In this document: piece by piece, positions 35,754-46,827 of the stretch | Layout of the letters: every line of letters starts with the position of its first letter | Position numbering within the stretch: the stretch's first letter is position 1 | Assembly (NCBI RefSeq): GCF_042242105.1 | Contig: NC_092026.1 | Coordinates: 22,408,691-22,472,690, forward strand | Length of the DNA: 64,000 nt | Direction: 5' to 3' | DNA from: Pempheris klunzingeri | Taxonomy: Eukaryota; Chordata; Actinopteri; Acropomatiformes; Pempheridae | The notes under the pieces: model-generated | What the model was told of the DNA's origin: nothing | The model's database searches: none | What the model saw: the letters and a program-made list of their open reading frames with translations, nothing else | Program-made: the position numbers and the translations under genes

Positions 35754-38519
35754 CTAGGATCCTTCAGCAGGACTGGAGCTCTGCAGCTCACACCTGGACA
35801 GATGTTGCACTACACCCACAGCGATACAGTCCCCCAGCACGTTGGTGGTCCTCAAACGATCTCTGTCAGCAAACAAACAGGAAGTTCTGAGGTTAGAGAC
35901 TCATGAGTGTGCCTTGATCACAACCACACACAAGTTCAGGAAGTCTAACATGTAAAGGCAGGATGTGTAACTGTCTGAAGTCTACCAAGAAGCACTGTGT
36001 GATTGTACCTGCAGTATAGAGCACAATACCTGCTGCACATTTTCAGACTGATCTTTTCAATCAGTGGCCTCATAACTATGACAAGCAGACACACATACTT
36101 ACAGCATCCAGTCAACTGTGATGATAATAGAAATGCCTTCAAGGGGCAGTCCAAGTTTGAGACAGTAAAATAATTTTTCTTTCTAAAGTCTTTCTAAACC
36201 CTCCTTTACTCAAGTGTATGTGCTGTGGCCTGTAAACACCAATGAAGCCTAGAACTCACCTGGATGATGTCCCAAAGCCAATGGTGAGACATTGGAGGAG
36301 ACCAACCATGAACCTGAAGGGATTCTTAAGAGTGGCAACGACATAGATGAGAGGAAGGGTGAGGAAGCTGTGGACTGGTCCTCAAGAAGAGGACTAAGAA
36401 GTAAGTAAAGATAAGAAGTGAGTAAAAGTCAGCACGTATTTAAAAAAAAAGTTTATGCATTTTAATACGGTTTTACAGCGTTTTACTTTAGCAGCCGATT
36501 GGACAGCGTAGTCACAGTTAAGCGTCAACATTGCCAAAATTAAAATGCCATGATTTTTATGTTCCACCATGTTAGCAGCTTCCTGCTCTTACCAGATGAC
36601 GATGCTGATCAGATGCATTGTGGCTTTATTCAGGCAGTCAAAAAAGTCCCTCAGAGGTTTGGCCTCATTCTCCATACTGCCCAGGATGAGGCCAAAGGCG
36701 ATGCAGAAGACCAATAAGCTCAAAATGTGTCATCTATAAGGTGCCCAGTGACGCTGTTACAAGTTAAGGTAGTAACCATTCATATCAAATAAAATGAATT
36801 GGTCACAGTTACAGGAAAAACTATCTCACTGAACTCACTTGTTTGAGTCAGATTGACAACACCAGGACTTTTGCTTATGGAATAAACTGTTTAATACTGA
36901 ATAAAAGATAGAAGAAAGTCATCATTGCTGGCAAGTGCCATCATGAAAAAGACAAAAAAAAGGAACCGTGACTAATGCAGATCTCACTTTTCTGAAACAA
37001 GCGGCCACCAGATTTGGGGGAAACATGTTTCTGCAAAGAAAAACATAATTATATGACTATAGTTCAGCTTAGACTGAATGCTGATGTCTGATTGAGTCGA
37101 CTGATTATCTGACACCTGACCAGATCCAGAAAGGCATCCACCGTCTGTACGGCCTCCACTTGAGCACCAGAGGGCACTGATGTGTTCTTGGGTGATTTCC
37201 CTGGCTGGATGAGGACAACCAGGACTATGCCTGTGAACACAGCCATCCAGGTGGTCATTGAGTAATAGCAGAGAGGCTGGAGCCTCATTTTCCCACCGGC
37301 CCTCCTGTCCACAGATGAAATGCCTGAGACGAACAGATGCTGAAACATGTGAGTGTAACCACCTGTTTTGGGTTGATAGCTGACATATTTTGAAGATAGT
37401 AATTATCTAAAAAGCTAACAGTACAGCTTCTCAGTATGTCTGACCAATGTACGAAGTCGAGAAAAACATTTGGTAAACACATTCTTATACACTGGACTGG
37501 AACACACATGAAAATATTGTACACTAGTTTCATCGTCTATTTAGAAAACTGAAATTCAGGCATAGGCTGAATAACCAGTATACCTGAGTATAATACAGTC
37601 CAGCTGGGTAATAAATCCCACTTCAGTGATGCCTATAAGATCAGTTTTCACGCTGTAGTTAGTAGATGTGCTGCTGTTTTGGACTGCATTATATTGAAGA
37701 TGTTTCTAATGTTCTGTCCCCGTCAGTAGAAAAAATGGGCTGGAATCAGAAAAATACTAGAAAAATTATGAAAAAAATAAAAGCGCTATGCCTCCCAATA
37801 TGGCAAACAAAGCTGACAATACACACAGGACACATTATTATAGACAAACACAGCCAGCCAATGTCATGTGTGGGGCCATCTGAAAATAATATCCAGGGAT
37901 CTGACCTGTAATCACACTGGAGGTGATGAGAGGAAGCACCAACATCTGTAACATTCGCATCAACAGCTCTCCAGGAAAGGTGCAGTATTTTATATTCCTG
38001 GTTGACATGTGGCTGGACTGCAGAGCAAAGCCCAAGCCAAACCCTCAGGGAAATATAGGAAAGGTCAATATGTCAGTGTGTTTAGCAAATGAGCGGTTCA
38101 ATCAGAGAAAATACCAAATGCACAAAGCACAGCTGGAAAAATAACATTGTGCTACCAACATTTTTATTTATCAGACTGTCTAGAAAAATCATGACTGGTT
38201 TCATAATGACTTGTGGCATGGCATGAAAGATAACAGTATGATCAAAATGTTCATAATAATGGATTTTGGAATATATCCCATCAGCACTGAGATTTAAAGA
38301 CAGTGTTATTTTACAGAGATAGTTTAGTTAAACTTCGACAGACAATATTTCATAAAGACCGATGACAATAGCAGCTGTGGTGAGAAGAACAAAAGCATTT
38401 CTTCTGAGAAAATGTTTAACATTAGATTTATTCTGGGGTGAAGGATCCAAACTCAAGGGCTCACAGGTCTCCTGGTATGTCTGGGTATCGTGGACATCTG
38501 TAATGTCCTCTGTACTCAT
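35754..38519 (-). pseudogene. Broken excitatory amino acid transporter gene (SLC1A/EAAT family, nearest SLC1A6)
   Basis: Exon-like blocks in family order on the minus strand: 38519-38360 (start codon, then FLRRNAFVLLTTAAIVIG), 38043-37906 ([22 protein letters not shown]2), 37323-37116 (CYYSMTTWMAVFTGIVLVVL), 37030-36988 (NMFPPNLVAACF), about 36725-36593 ([20 protein letters not shown] then [11 protein letters not shown]), about 36378-36260 ([20 protein letters not shown] ending GTSS), and 35862-35754 (LRTTNVLGD to a stop). The first four join in phase. What is missing is decisive: no TM5 block (YAPVGI) between 36593 and 36378, and no block with NMDGTALYE and hairpin 2, the substrate and sodium site, in the 400 bases between 36260 and 35862. 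The first donor is weak (GTCTTT) and the large extracellular loop exon looks decayed. Intact family members import glutamate at the plasma membrane; this copy cannot encode one unless the assembly has lost sequence. Confidence 0.8.
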
Positions 38520-39991
38520 CTTAGACAGACTATTAGAAGGTGAGTGGCATCACTTTCAAATCTTTCATCACTCACACCAAATATAAACTGCAGGATAAAA
38601 GACAGGGGGAAACTTTAATGACTGAGGAAGGCATTACAAAACATGCCTCTTTATGACAGCGGTCCACTGGAATATAAAGCAAACTAAAAAGGGAAGCAAA
38701 GAATAGAATTTATTACAATTTGTATAAGAAGATACATGCTGTTTAAATTACAACATGGTTTAAAGGTAAAAACATTGGTTTTTATAGTTTAACACTTAAA
38801 TTTTAAGCCAAATTCCTCAAGCATTCTTCAATCTAGTGGTATAATGAGAAAAAAAATATTCCACTCCAAATATTTCCGTCTTGCTACTTGAACCAGTTCT
38901 GGTGCAAGTCCAAGATATTCTTTGTTTAACTAGTTTTCTATTCCTCCCATTCCCTTAAGCCAGCAGAGTTATCTTACAAATTTGACCGACATGGAGGGCT
39001 GAATATTGGGCACCAGAGAAAATATATACTATCATTTGCTTAAATTTACAAAAGCAGAAGTGTTTCACTTGGCAGTAACATTTCAGGATGTGCTCCGAGT
39101 CACATGCATGAAAGAAAATGAACTCAGGAGTATAAACCCTCCAAACAGGGAACAGCAACAGAGGTGCTTCAGAGAGGGCGCAGGCTGCTGGAGGAGGTGA
39201 TATTGTAAATATAAAAGCCTTTAAAGGTACCATCATGTTAGTGAGAGAGCTGACACAGCCGACATGGAGCAGTGCCTATCAACATTTACAGCTTGTGACC
39301 CCTTAAAACACAATATCATGTCTGCTTGTGGCTTCTCATCACAGGTTGTGGCCTTTGTGTAGACATGAGCTGTGGGTGACTTTCCTTCTTAGATGGTTCT
39401 TCGGGTTTCTGCAGGGTTCCTCTAGTTAAAATCAATTTGAAGTGAAGGTGAAACACATGCATTTATTTATACTAAATTAGAATGGAAGGATTAAAGGCAT
39501 GCTTGCCATTTAGATTAAACTAATACCTGACTTATGTGAAACACCTGACCTAAAACTGAAAGTGAAAATGTGCTCAATAACTGGATAAATATCCAATAAT
39601 CGAGTTGTCAGCTGAAACAAAACTTGTCTCGCATCAAAAAGCCTATTTGCCCACTACAAAACCCTGCCTCTAAAGAGTGTAACCTGAGCAGTGACCGAGG
39701 CGTTGGCCATAGAGTGGCACTAAAGGGGGTTGATACCACTTGGCATGATGCTGGACGACAGCCCTTATTCATTGTCAAAGGGGCTGCTATTCACAATGGG
39801 GAAAACGATGAAATGCTGCCATTATAATGGGGACCAAAGGGCCCTGTGGCTGCCCGACACCTGATCTCCTCTTTGGCTCTGGCTTCCTTTTGTCCCACTA
39901 TTTCATATCTGACATTTCCACACACCCTAAAAAAGAGCACTTGATGTTGAAGCAGGGATGGACCTGAAGCTTGGTGTCTGCGCGCTCAGAC
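38520..39991. other. Intergenic spacer between the slc1a remnant and cib3
   Basis: No coding exon or repeat family was recognised. It would hold the cib3 promoter; no TATA box was found close to the cib3 start. Confidence 0.45.
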
Positions 39992-42900
39992 ATGGGGAAT
40001 AAACAGACCATCTTTACAGCACAGCAGCTAGATGCCTATCAGGTTGGTGTCGATTCTGTTTCTTTCTGAATGATATGATTAGCCTCTCTCTCTCTAAATG
40101 GCCTTTCTCTGATCAATACTGGCATCCTTAAACAACATAAAGACACAACAAAACACCACAAACTGTCAGGCAGTTCTGCAGGACAGAGTTCACCTAAATC
40201 AACATTGTCCATTTTGTGTTGTTGCTGTTGATTTGATATCTTATGTCACAACCTCTAACCTTGCTGGTCGGAAAAGTCTGACACACAGTCAGAGGCACAT
40301 CATGGTCCAAAGTTGGTGGCAAGTTGCATGGAGTGAACAGCAGAAGATTTGTTATTTAAAAAGATAATAATGCTATAACTACAAACAGTTATTTCATATC
40401 TATAGTTACAAGAACCACTACTATTTTCAGACATAGTTTTCTTACAACATATGGAGCAGTGTCACAGATAAAACTACGCAAAGGTATATAAAGACATGGG
40501 CCATTCTGCATAATGAATACTATTACTTTTGATACCTACTTTTACTTGAATAGAATCTTAAATGCACTACGACTCGTACCTGGAGTATGTCCCTAGTTTA
40601 GAACTGCTAGTATTACTCAAGTAAATACCATAATACTTCTTCCATCCATCGCTGTGTAAAGCAATAACGTCACTTTCCTACTAATCTGATTGTATCTGCA
40701 GGACTGTACATATTTTACAAGGAAAGAAATTCTCAGGTGAGCAAATAATAATTTCACTGATTTGAAAATGGTACTAAATCTTGACACGTTTGAGTCATTA
40801 CTGGTGTGACACAGCTGAATTTTGCTCTGTTCTGCACAATACTGCACTGTAACTCTAAACTACAGTATCAGGACACCTGTCCTACTGTGGGGCAGGCTAC
40901 CATTGAGACCACATGGTATTTCAAATCTTGCTTTCAGAACTTTACTGTACTGCAACTCAGGTTTCAGTGTTCTCACTGTTGATCACAATAGAGAAAAATA
41001 AACTGCAGCAGAGTACTTGGAGTTGTCAAACCTAACTTTTCTAAACTGCCAACCGCCCTTTTAAAATACATAACTACATAATATAGAAGATATCCTGTCA
41101 TTTAATATCGAAAGGAATGTTTTTTAAACCTTTCCCAGGCTGTTCTATCGCTATCGGGATTTGGCACCGCAGCTCGTTCCCCTTGACTACACCAACCACC
41201 CAGATGTGAAGTTACCATATGAGCTGATTGGCAGCATGCCAGAGCTGAAGGTAGACCCACTGGTCCACACACACCCTGCAGACCCGCTCTCTCCCTGTGC
41301 TCCCAATCCATAATTTATGGCCAACTAATCGACAGAATTCTTTGAAAGGTTATATGTTACCCGACTCCTTTAAACTTGAAGAATGCGGGTGAGTCCCTCG
41401 GGACACACTTGTTGGAAATGGGTCAATTATATGCCTCTTTACACAATGACAGAAAGGTAAACAGGTGTGTTAACACTCTGCTCTCTGACGTGTCCTGAGA
41501 AAGGGAGAGTTAGACTGTGAAGACTGTACTTTCCCTCACAGTCATTCATTACTTCAAACTGTGATAAATTTGTAGCTTTCTTGAATTCTCATCAGAAAAA
41601 CCAGAAAAATCAGACAAGATGAGATACAAACCGAACAAAAACACACAATCATGGAGCACAGAGAAGCCATCAGTTCATAGCTCTGTATGACCGGCTGAGC
41701 TGTTGACGGTGTCCCCTGTCTCTCCAGGACAACCCATTTCGTCAGAGGATCGCTGAGGTTTTCTCTGAGGACGGAGAAGGAAACATGACGCTGGATGACT
41801 TCTTGGACATGTTTTCAGTCCTGAGTGAGATGGCGCCACGTGACCTCAAGGCCTACTACGCCTTCAAAATTTATGGTAAAATATCAGAAGAAGATATCAA
41901 AGTATTTTGATTTTCATTGTGTTTTGATAAGATTTCTTAATTGTTTGTGGTCCAGCTGCTGTGTGCGTAAAAAAATACTGAAAAAAAATCCCATTTTATC
42001 TTTTAAATACTTTTAAAACCTTTAAATATCTTGCCTTTCTTCTGATCATTTTAAAACCTAATATTTAGAAAAGAAATGAGCATAAAGCATTTATATTACA
42101 CCAGATAATCTTATGTGTGTGTCTCACATAGTGCCTTTACTTGTGTTTGGGGTCAATCAGATCTTTTTCCAATGATTCGTAAACTCTAATAAAAGAAATC
42201 CAGACAGACTGGAATCAGGATTATTTCAGCAGGGTGGTGCAGTGTAAAGAGCACTGACAACACCAATCACAAATATAGAGTATGTGAATTTAGATGTGTC
42301 GTTAACGTGGGCTTGGGAGTCTCCAGGACTCCAAACAACAAGGATTAAGGTTATTATGTAACTACAGAATATAAAGAAGCATCCTGATACCAAAATAAGA
42401 ACTACTTTAATACAACATGATATTAAAACCATGAACTGATGTGTTCCCAGACAGCAATAGATGAAACATTGTTTTAATTTGAATATGATCCATATTAAAA
42501 GGGAGCACAGTGAGGGGTTTTGGAGCTGTAAGCATGACGGATGGTGTATGGATGATTATAAATGATTAAGCAGCCCATTATAGAGGCAAAGAGCTTGTCA
42601 AAGCCCAGCTTGTGCTCAGCACTAGGGTCCCCCCTAATTAACAAACGCTGAAAGATGAAGAAGTTACACACACATGGCCTTGGTCGTGGGTCAGGGACTT
42701 CTCATTCATTACTGAGACCAATAGAGGAGAAAAACCACGGAAGGTGACGTACTATAAAAGCATAGTTGTGTTATGATGAGCGAGACTGAACCAGATGGGC
42801 TCAGATACCTGAATTTTGGGTATTTTTCCTCGAAATATTACCTGAATGATTCATTAACTTATTATCAAAGTAGTTGCTCGACAAATCGATTAATCAACCA

Positions 42901-43324
42901 CCCATTTCACCTCCCGATTTCTCCCTCTCTTCCATTTTCTGCAAGATTTCAACAACGATGACTTCATCTGCAAGTCAGACCTGGAGAAGACACTGAACAA
43001 ACTGACCCGTAATGAGCTGACAGAAGACGAGGTGAGGATGGTGTGCGAGAAGGTGATAGACGAGGCGGACCTGGACAATGACGGCCGTCTGTCACTGGAG
43101 GACTTCCAGCACATGATTGTTCGAGCTCCAGACTTCCTCAGGTAGGCCAGTGGTTCCTATATGACATAATGAAGGGTAAACCCACCTGTATACAATACAG
43201 AGGAAAAGTTATTTCATACTGTTATGTATCAATGATTGTATTCATTGCATTTACCTACTTTGCACTATTTCAAACCAAAACTATTGTGATTTCTGTTCAC
43301 AGCACCTTTCACATAAGGATATAA
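39992..43324 (+). CDS. cib3: CIB3, calcium- and integrin-binding EF-hand protein
   Basis: Six coding exons (39992-40042, 40702-40736, 41139-41250, 41728-41875, 42946-43141, 43303-43324) give exactly 187 residues, the family length. The N-terminus MGNKQTIF carries the N-myristoylation glycine. [37 protein letters not shown] and [18 protein letters not shown] match CIB3 rather than CIB2 (which has LHSRFYELAPNLVPMDYR). Two functional EF-hand loops are visible: D-x-N-x-D starting [12 protein letters not shown] and [16 protein letters not shown]. The chain ends DFLSTFHIRI. CIB2 and CIB3 bind the TMC1/2 mechanotransduction channels of hair cells. The gene is tail to tail with rab8a, as in the human CIB3-RAB8A neighbourhood. 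Confidence 0.95.
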
Positions 43325-43860
43325 AGAAATGAAGCACTTGTGTGCATGTGTTACTTTGAAAAGCACCTGGATGGACTAATGATACTGCAGAATGTCTGGA
43401 AAGTGGGATAATCCTGACATCTAAAAGGAAAAAAACAACCATCTCTTCTTGTGAATGCCTTTGCTTTCGGTTTTATTTTGTAAGAAAAAAAAAAATGTTA
43501 CCAAAAAAAATTCTGAACTTCATCAGAGATCAGATTTCGACACTTTGCACGCAGAGTCAAAACTAGAATTAATTATGAAACGTCTCGTCCTTGATGGGAG
43601 CGTCACCGTAACCATCCTGGATTTGCTTGAACATACCGTGTTGACATTTTGTCTCATACTATTGCATGTACACAAATAACACCAGTCATGGTGCGACTGC
43701 AGGTCTATCATCAGGTGGCGGCATCAACCAATCCATCAAGACAGGGCTCATTAGTTATGACCATCAACAGAAGATTTGTGTTTTGTATATAAAGGGGTTC
43801 AGTTACACCAGACTATAAAAGACACACATGCCAGAATATTCCAGTGGGCCATAGCGGGCC

Positions 43861-43866
43861 AATAAA
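43861..43866 (+). terminator. Likely polyadenylation signal of cib3
   Basis: AATAAA lies 537 bases after the cib3 stop; a second AATAAA follows at 43954-43959. Which is used is not known. Confidence 0.45.
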
Positions 43867-43989
43867 AGGAGAGCCATTTGTCATGAAGGCAGTCAGGCAT
43901 CATTGTGGGAGCGTGGGGTCAACTGACGGTGTGGTTTCCTCTGACAGTCGGCCAATAAAGAGAGCGAATATGAAGTTTTAGAATCTTGT

Positions 43990-43995
43990 TTTATT
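43990..43995 (-). terminator. Possible polyadenylation signal of rab8a
   Basis: Reverse-strand AATAAA; the last canonical hexamer before the convergent cib3 gene. Confidence 0.4.
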
Positions 43996-46827
43996 AAACC
44001 AAAAGTACACATATCTACAAATTGTAGATAATATTTTCATATGGGTTTAGAAAGTACAGTACAATTTAAGTAGATCTCTTTTTTTTTTCAATGTGATATT
44101 TACAATGTTTTTTTTGTCACTTTTTTTTCAAAATGTATTGTATTATTCTCCCTGTGGTGTACTTCACAATCGATGGAATGAAATATGGCTGTAAAAGGGA
44201 ATGTAACAGTATATTACGACATGTGATAGGAGCCTTAAGAAAAGGATATGACTTAAAAACAAAATTGAAGAGGGAGTATCATTTCAGCTGAAAATGATCC
44301 CAGCTCGAGTCCCGCAGAAGTCCGCTCCCTATGTTTCTGTTCATGACTTAAAGCTACAGTATCACCCCAATGAGACAACAGCACCATCTCTGCATTTCAA
44401 CGTCCAGACTCTTCCTACTTAATCTGCCGCCGTGCCGAGTTTCACTCGTGCTGATGTAGCGATGCCGTTTCTACAAACAGAGTGTGTCCTGTTTTTGGCT
44501 CAGTGAATGACACAAAACAAAAAATAACAAAAGCCCGTACATTCAACTGCACAGGTCTACAAGTATGTCTGAAAATTACATCACACAAATATGCACAGGT
44601 CCAAGATTCACAATGCATAGCTCACCTATGACAGAACTGAGTATTAGCTGTTAAGACAAACGGCCATGGTAGTAATGAGGTCCCAAATTATTTGATATTT
44701 AAAAAAAAAAAAAAAAAAAGAAAGTGCAGGCAAGCAAAAGCAGATCCTCCCTCAATATTGTGCATATAGGAGTTTGATTTTCAGACTTTTAACAAATGCA
44801 GGAAGGAAAAATGAGGGACAGTGGAAACAGACTCAACATCAATGCTAAATAGTGGGTACATGTTTGAATTGCACAAGTCTAGATCACTGTGGCTCACGTT
44901 CTTAATACAATACTGATAAAAATTTGAGTTGAGGTGGCCACATATGATGCATACAGTGCCTGTGGTGCCACCTAGCTGTCAGACTATAGGGCCACAATCA
45001 AACACAAACGCACAAGAGAATGTACAATACTAATGGGATCACCTTTCAGTTTAGGTCAAGCCAGCGTTCATGTAATAAGCCAAGAAAACTATTTGGCAGG
45101 GCAGTAGCATCAAAAAAGAGGCTTGCAAATTCTTTTTCCTTTTTATAAATATATATATATATATATGTATAGCTGTTGAACTACGTTAGGGCAATGTTTT
45201 TTTTTTCAGTGAACTAATACCAGGACAGTGGATCACTAGCAGTGAAATAGCAAAGGAGATCAAGTCATTTAAAAGGTAGGTGTGGTAAAATTTAGGAACT
45301 ATGCTTTTAACTAAGTAATTGTATTGTTGTATTGCAAAACTATCACTTGGCACAGACTACACACAAAACACGGGTTACTGGTAAAGTGCAAGGAGAGCTG
45401 TGTGGATAGCAGAAGGGGCTTACAGTGCCAAACTTCAGGAGGGATTTTAATATCTGGATCTGATATAACTAGAGACGTCATTTAGCTCGACTGTGAAACA
45501 GAGCTGCCACAAAACCTTCAAGTCAATAAATCTTATTTAGAGCTCAAACGTTCAACTGAAAGAAAACAATTTGCTAACTATTCTGATAATTGCTCAATTG
45601 TTTTATGTCAAATTTCAAACAAAAATACCAACATTGTGCTAGTTTCATGTGAGGATGTTCTGCTTTACTTCGTCTTGTGATAGTAAACTGAATGTTTTGG
45701 GGTTTTGGACTGTTGGTTAGGCAAAAGGAGAGATCTGAAGACGTCACCTTGGCCTTCAAGACAACTACACTAGCATTTTTCAAGAATAATCAAGACCATA
45801 AGTGGCAGAATAATCAATAATAAAAAATAATCACCAGCCTAATAATCCCTAATCATATTACACTGTACTTAATTGTGGAGAAGTTATACAGTGTGCACAT
45901 CCTGATATTTTCTTAAATAGTGTACTCACAAGTGGGTCACAATGCAGTGTTTGCAACTTTTACTTTTGTAAAGGTTGCTACACCAGAGATGGCCCAAAAT
46001 AAAATAAAAAAAACACCACCTCAATGTTCTGTTGATAGTTTGACAGCAGAACTTTATCTACAGTTGCAGAAATCTACTTTATATTTTTAGTTTTGTGCTG
46101 CCAAACTGCTTCCAGCACCTAAAACTAAGTGCAGAAAGACTATGAAGAGTTGGGGTGCCGAGTATAATGATGAGGGGAAGATGAAACACATCAAATGACT
46201 GCATGCAAACCAAAGAGCAGAACTCAAATGGAAAACATTTCAATTCAGTTCCTCTCTGATACTTGACTGCCTCATGGCTGATATGAATAGCAACTACTGA
46301 AATGAAACTGAAAGCATGTGCAACTCTGTTTCACAAGATTATAAACCGATCGGCCTCCTACAATTTACAAGGGGAAAGAGCGCTAATAAAAATAGATCTA
46401 AATATCACATTTGTATTTGCAATCCCAAAACCGTGACATTAATTTAGTTATTTCTCATCCTCCTTTGTGCTACTGGCTGTGTGAAATATAAGTGCATGGT
46501 ACAAAGAGACATCAGAGGTAAGAGCCTGTCTTTTCTGTAATAGGAAACATCTGGAAAAATGCTCCTGGTTGAGTCCCCGACCAGTCAAGCTCTCTGACCA
46601 ATGAAGACAACAGATCTCCTTGAAATGGAAAGGATGCAACATTGGAAGCTTTCAGAAGAGGAAGTGAGGAGGGGAAGTCCTCCGCTTACTGGGAATATAA
46701 TGGTTTGTGTCGACGGTGAGGACAGGCCATGGGTGGATAGAAAGAGGGAAGGGGAAGGAAGTGCTAAGAGCAAGCACAGTCCATTTATGTCCAGCCAGCT
46801 GGCAGCCAGTGTCGAAGGCCTCGGTCC
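43990..46827 (-). other. Long 3' UTR of rab8a
   Basis: Downstream of the rab8a stop (46828) no exon is seen for about 2.8 kb until a minus-strand AATAAA at 43995-43990, just 35 bases from the cib3-side hexamer at 43954. A long T tract in the transcript sense (forward A run at 44701-44719) and short TA runs lie inside. The UTR extent is inferred; earlier polyadenylation is possible. Confidence 0.4.
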
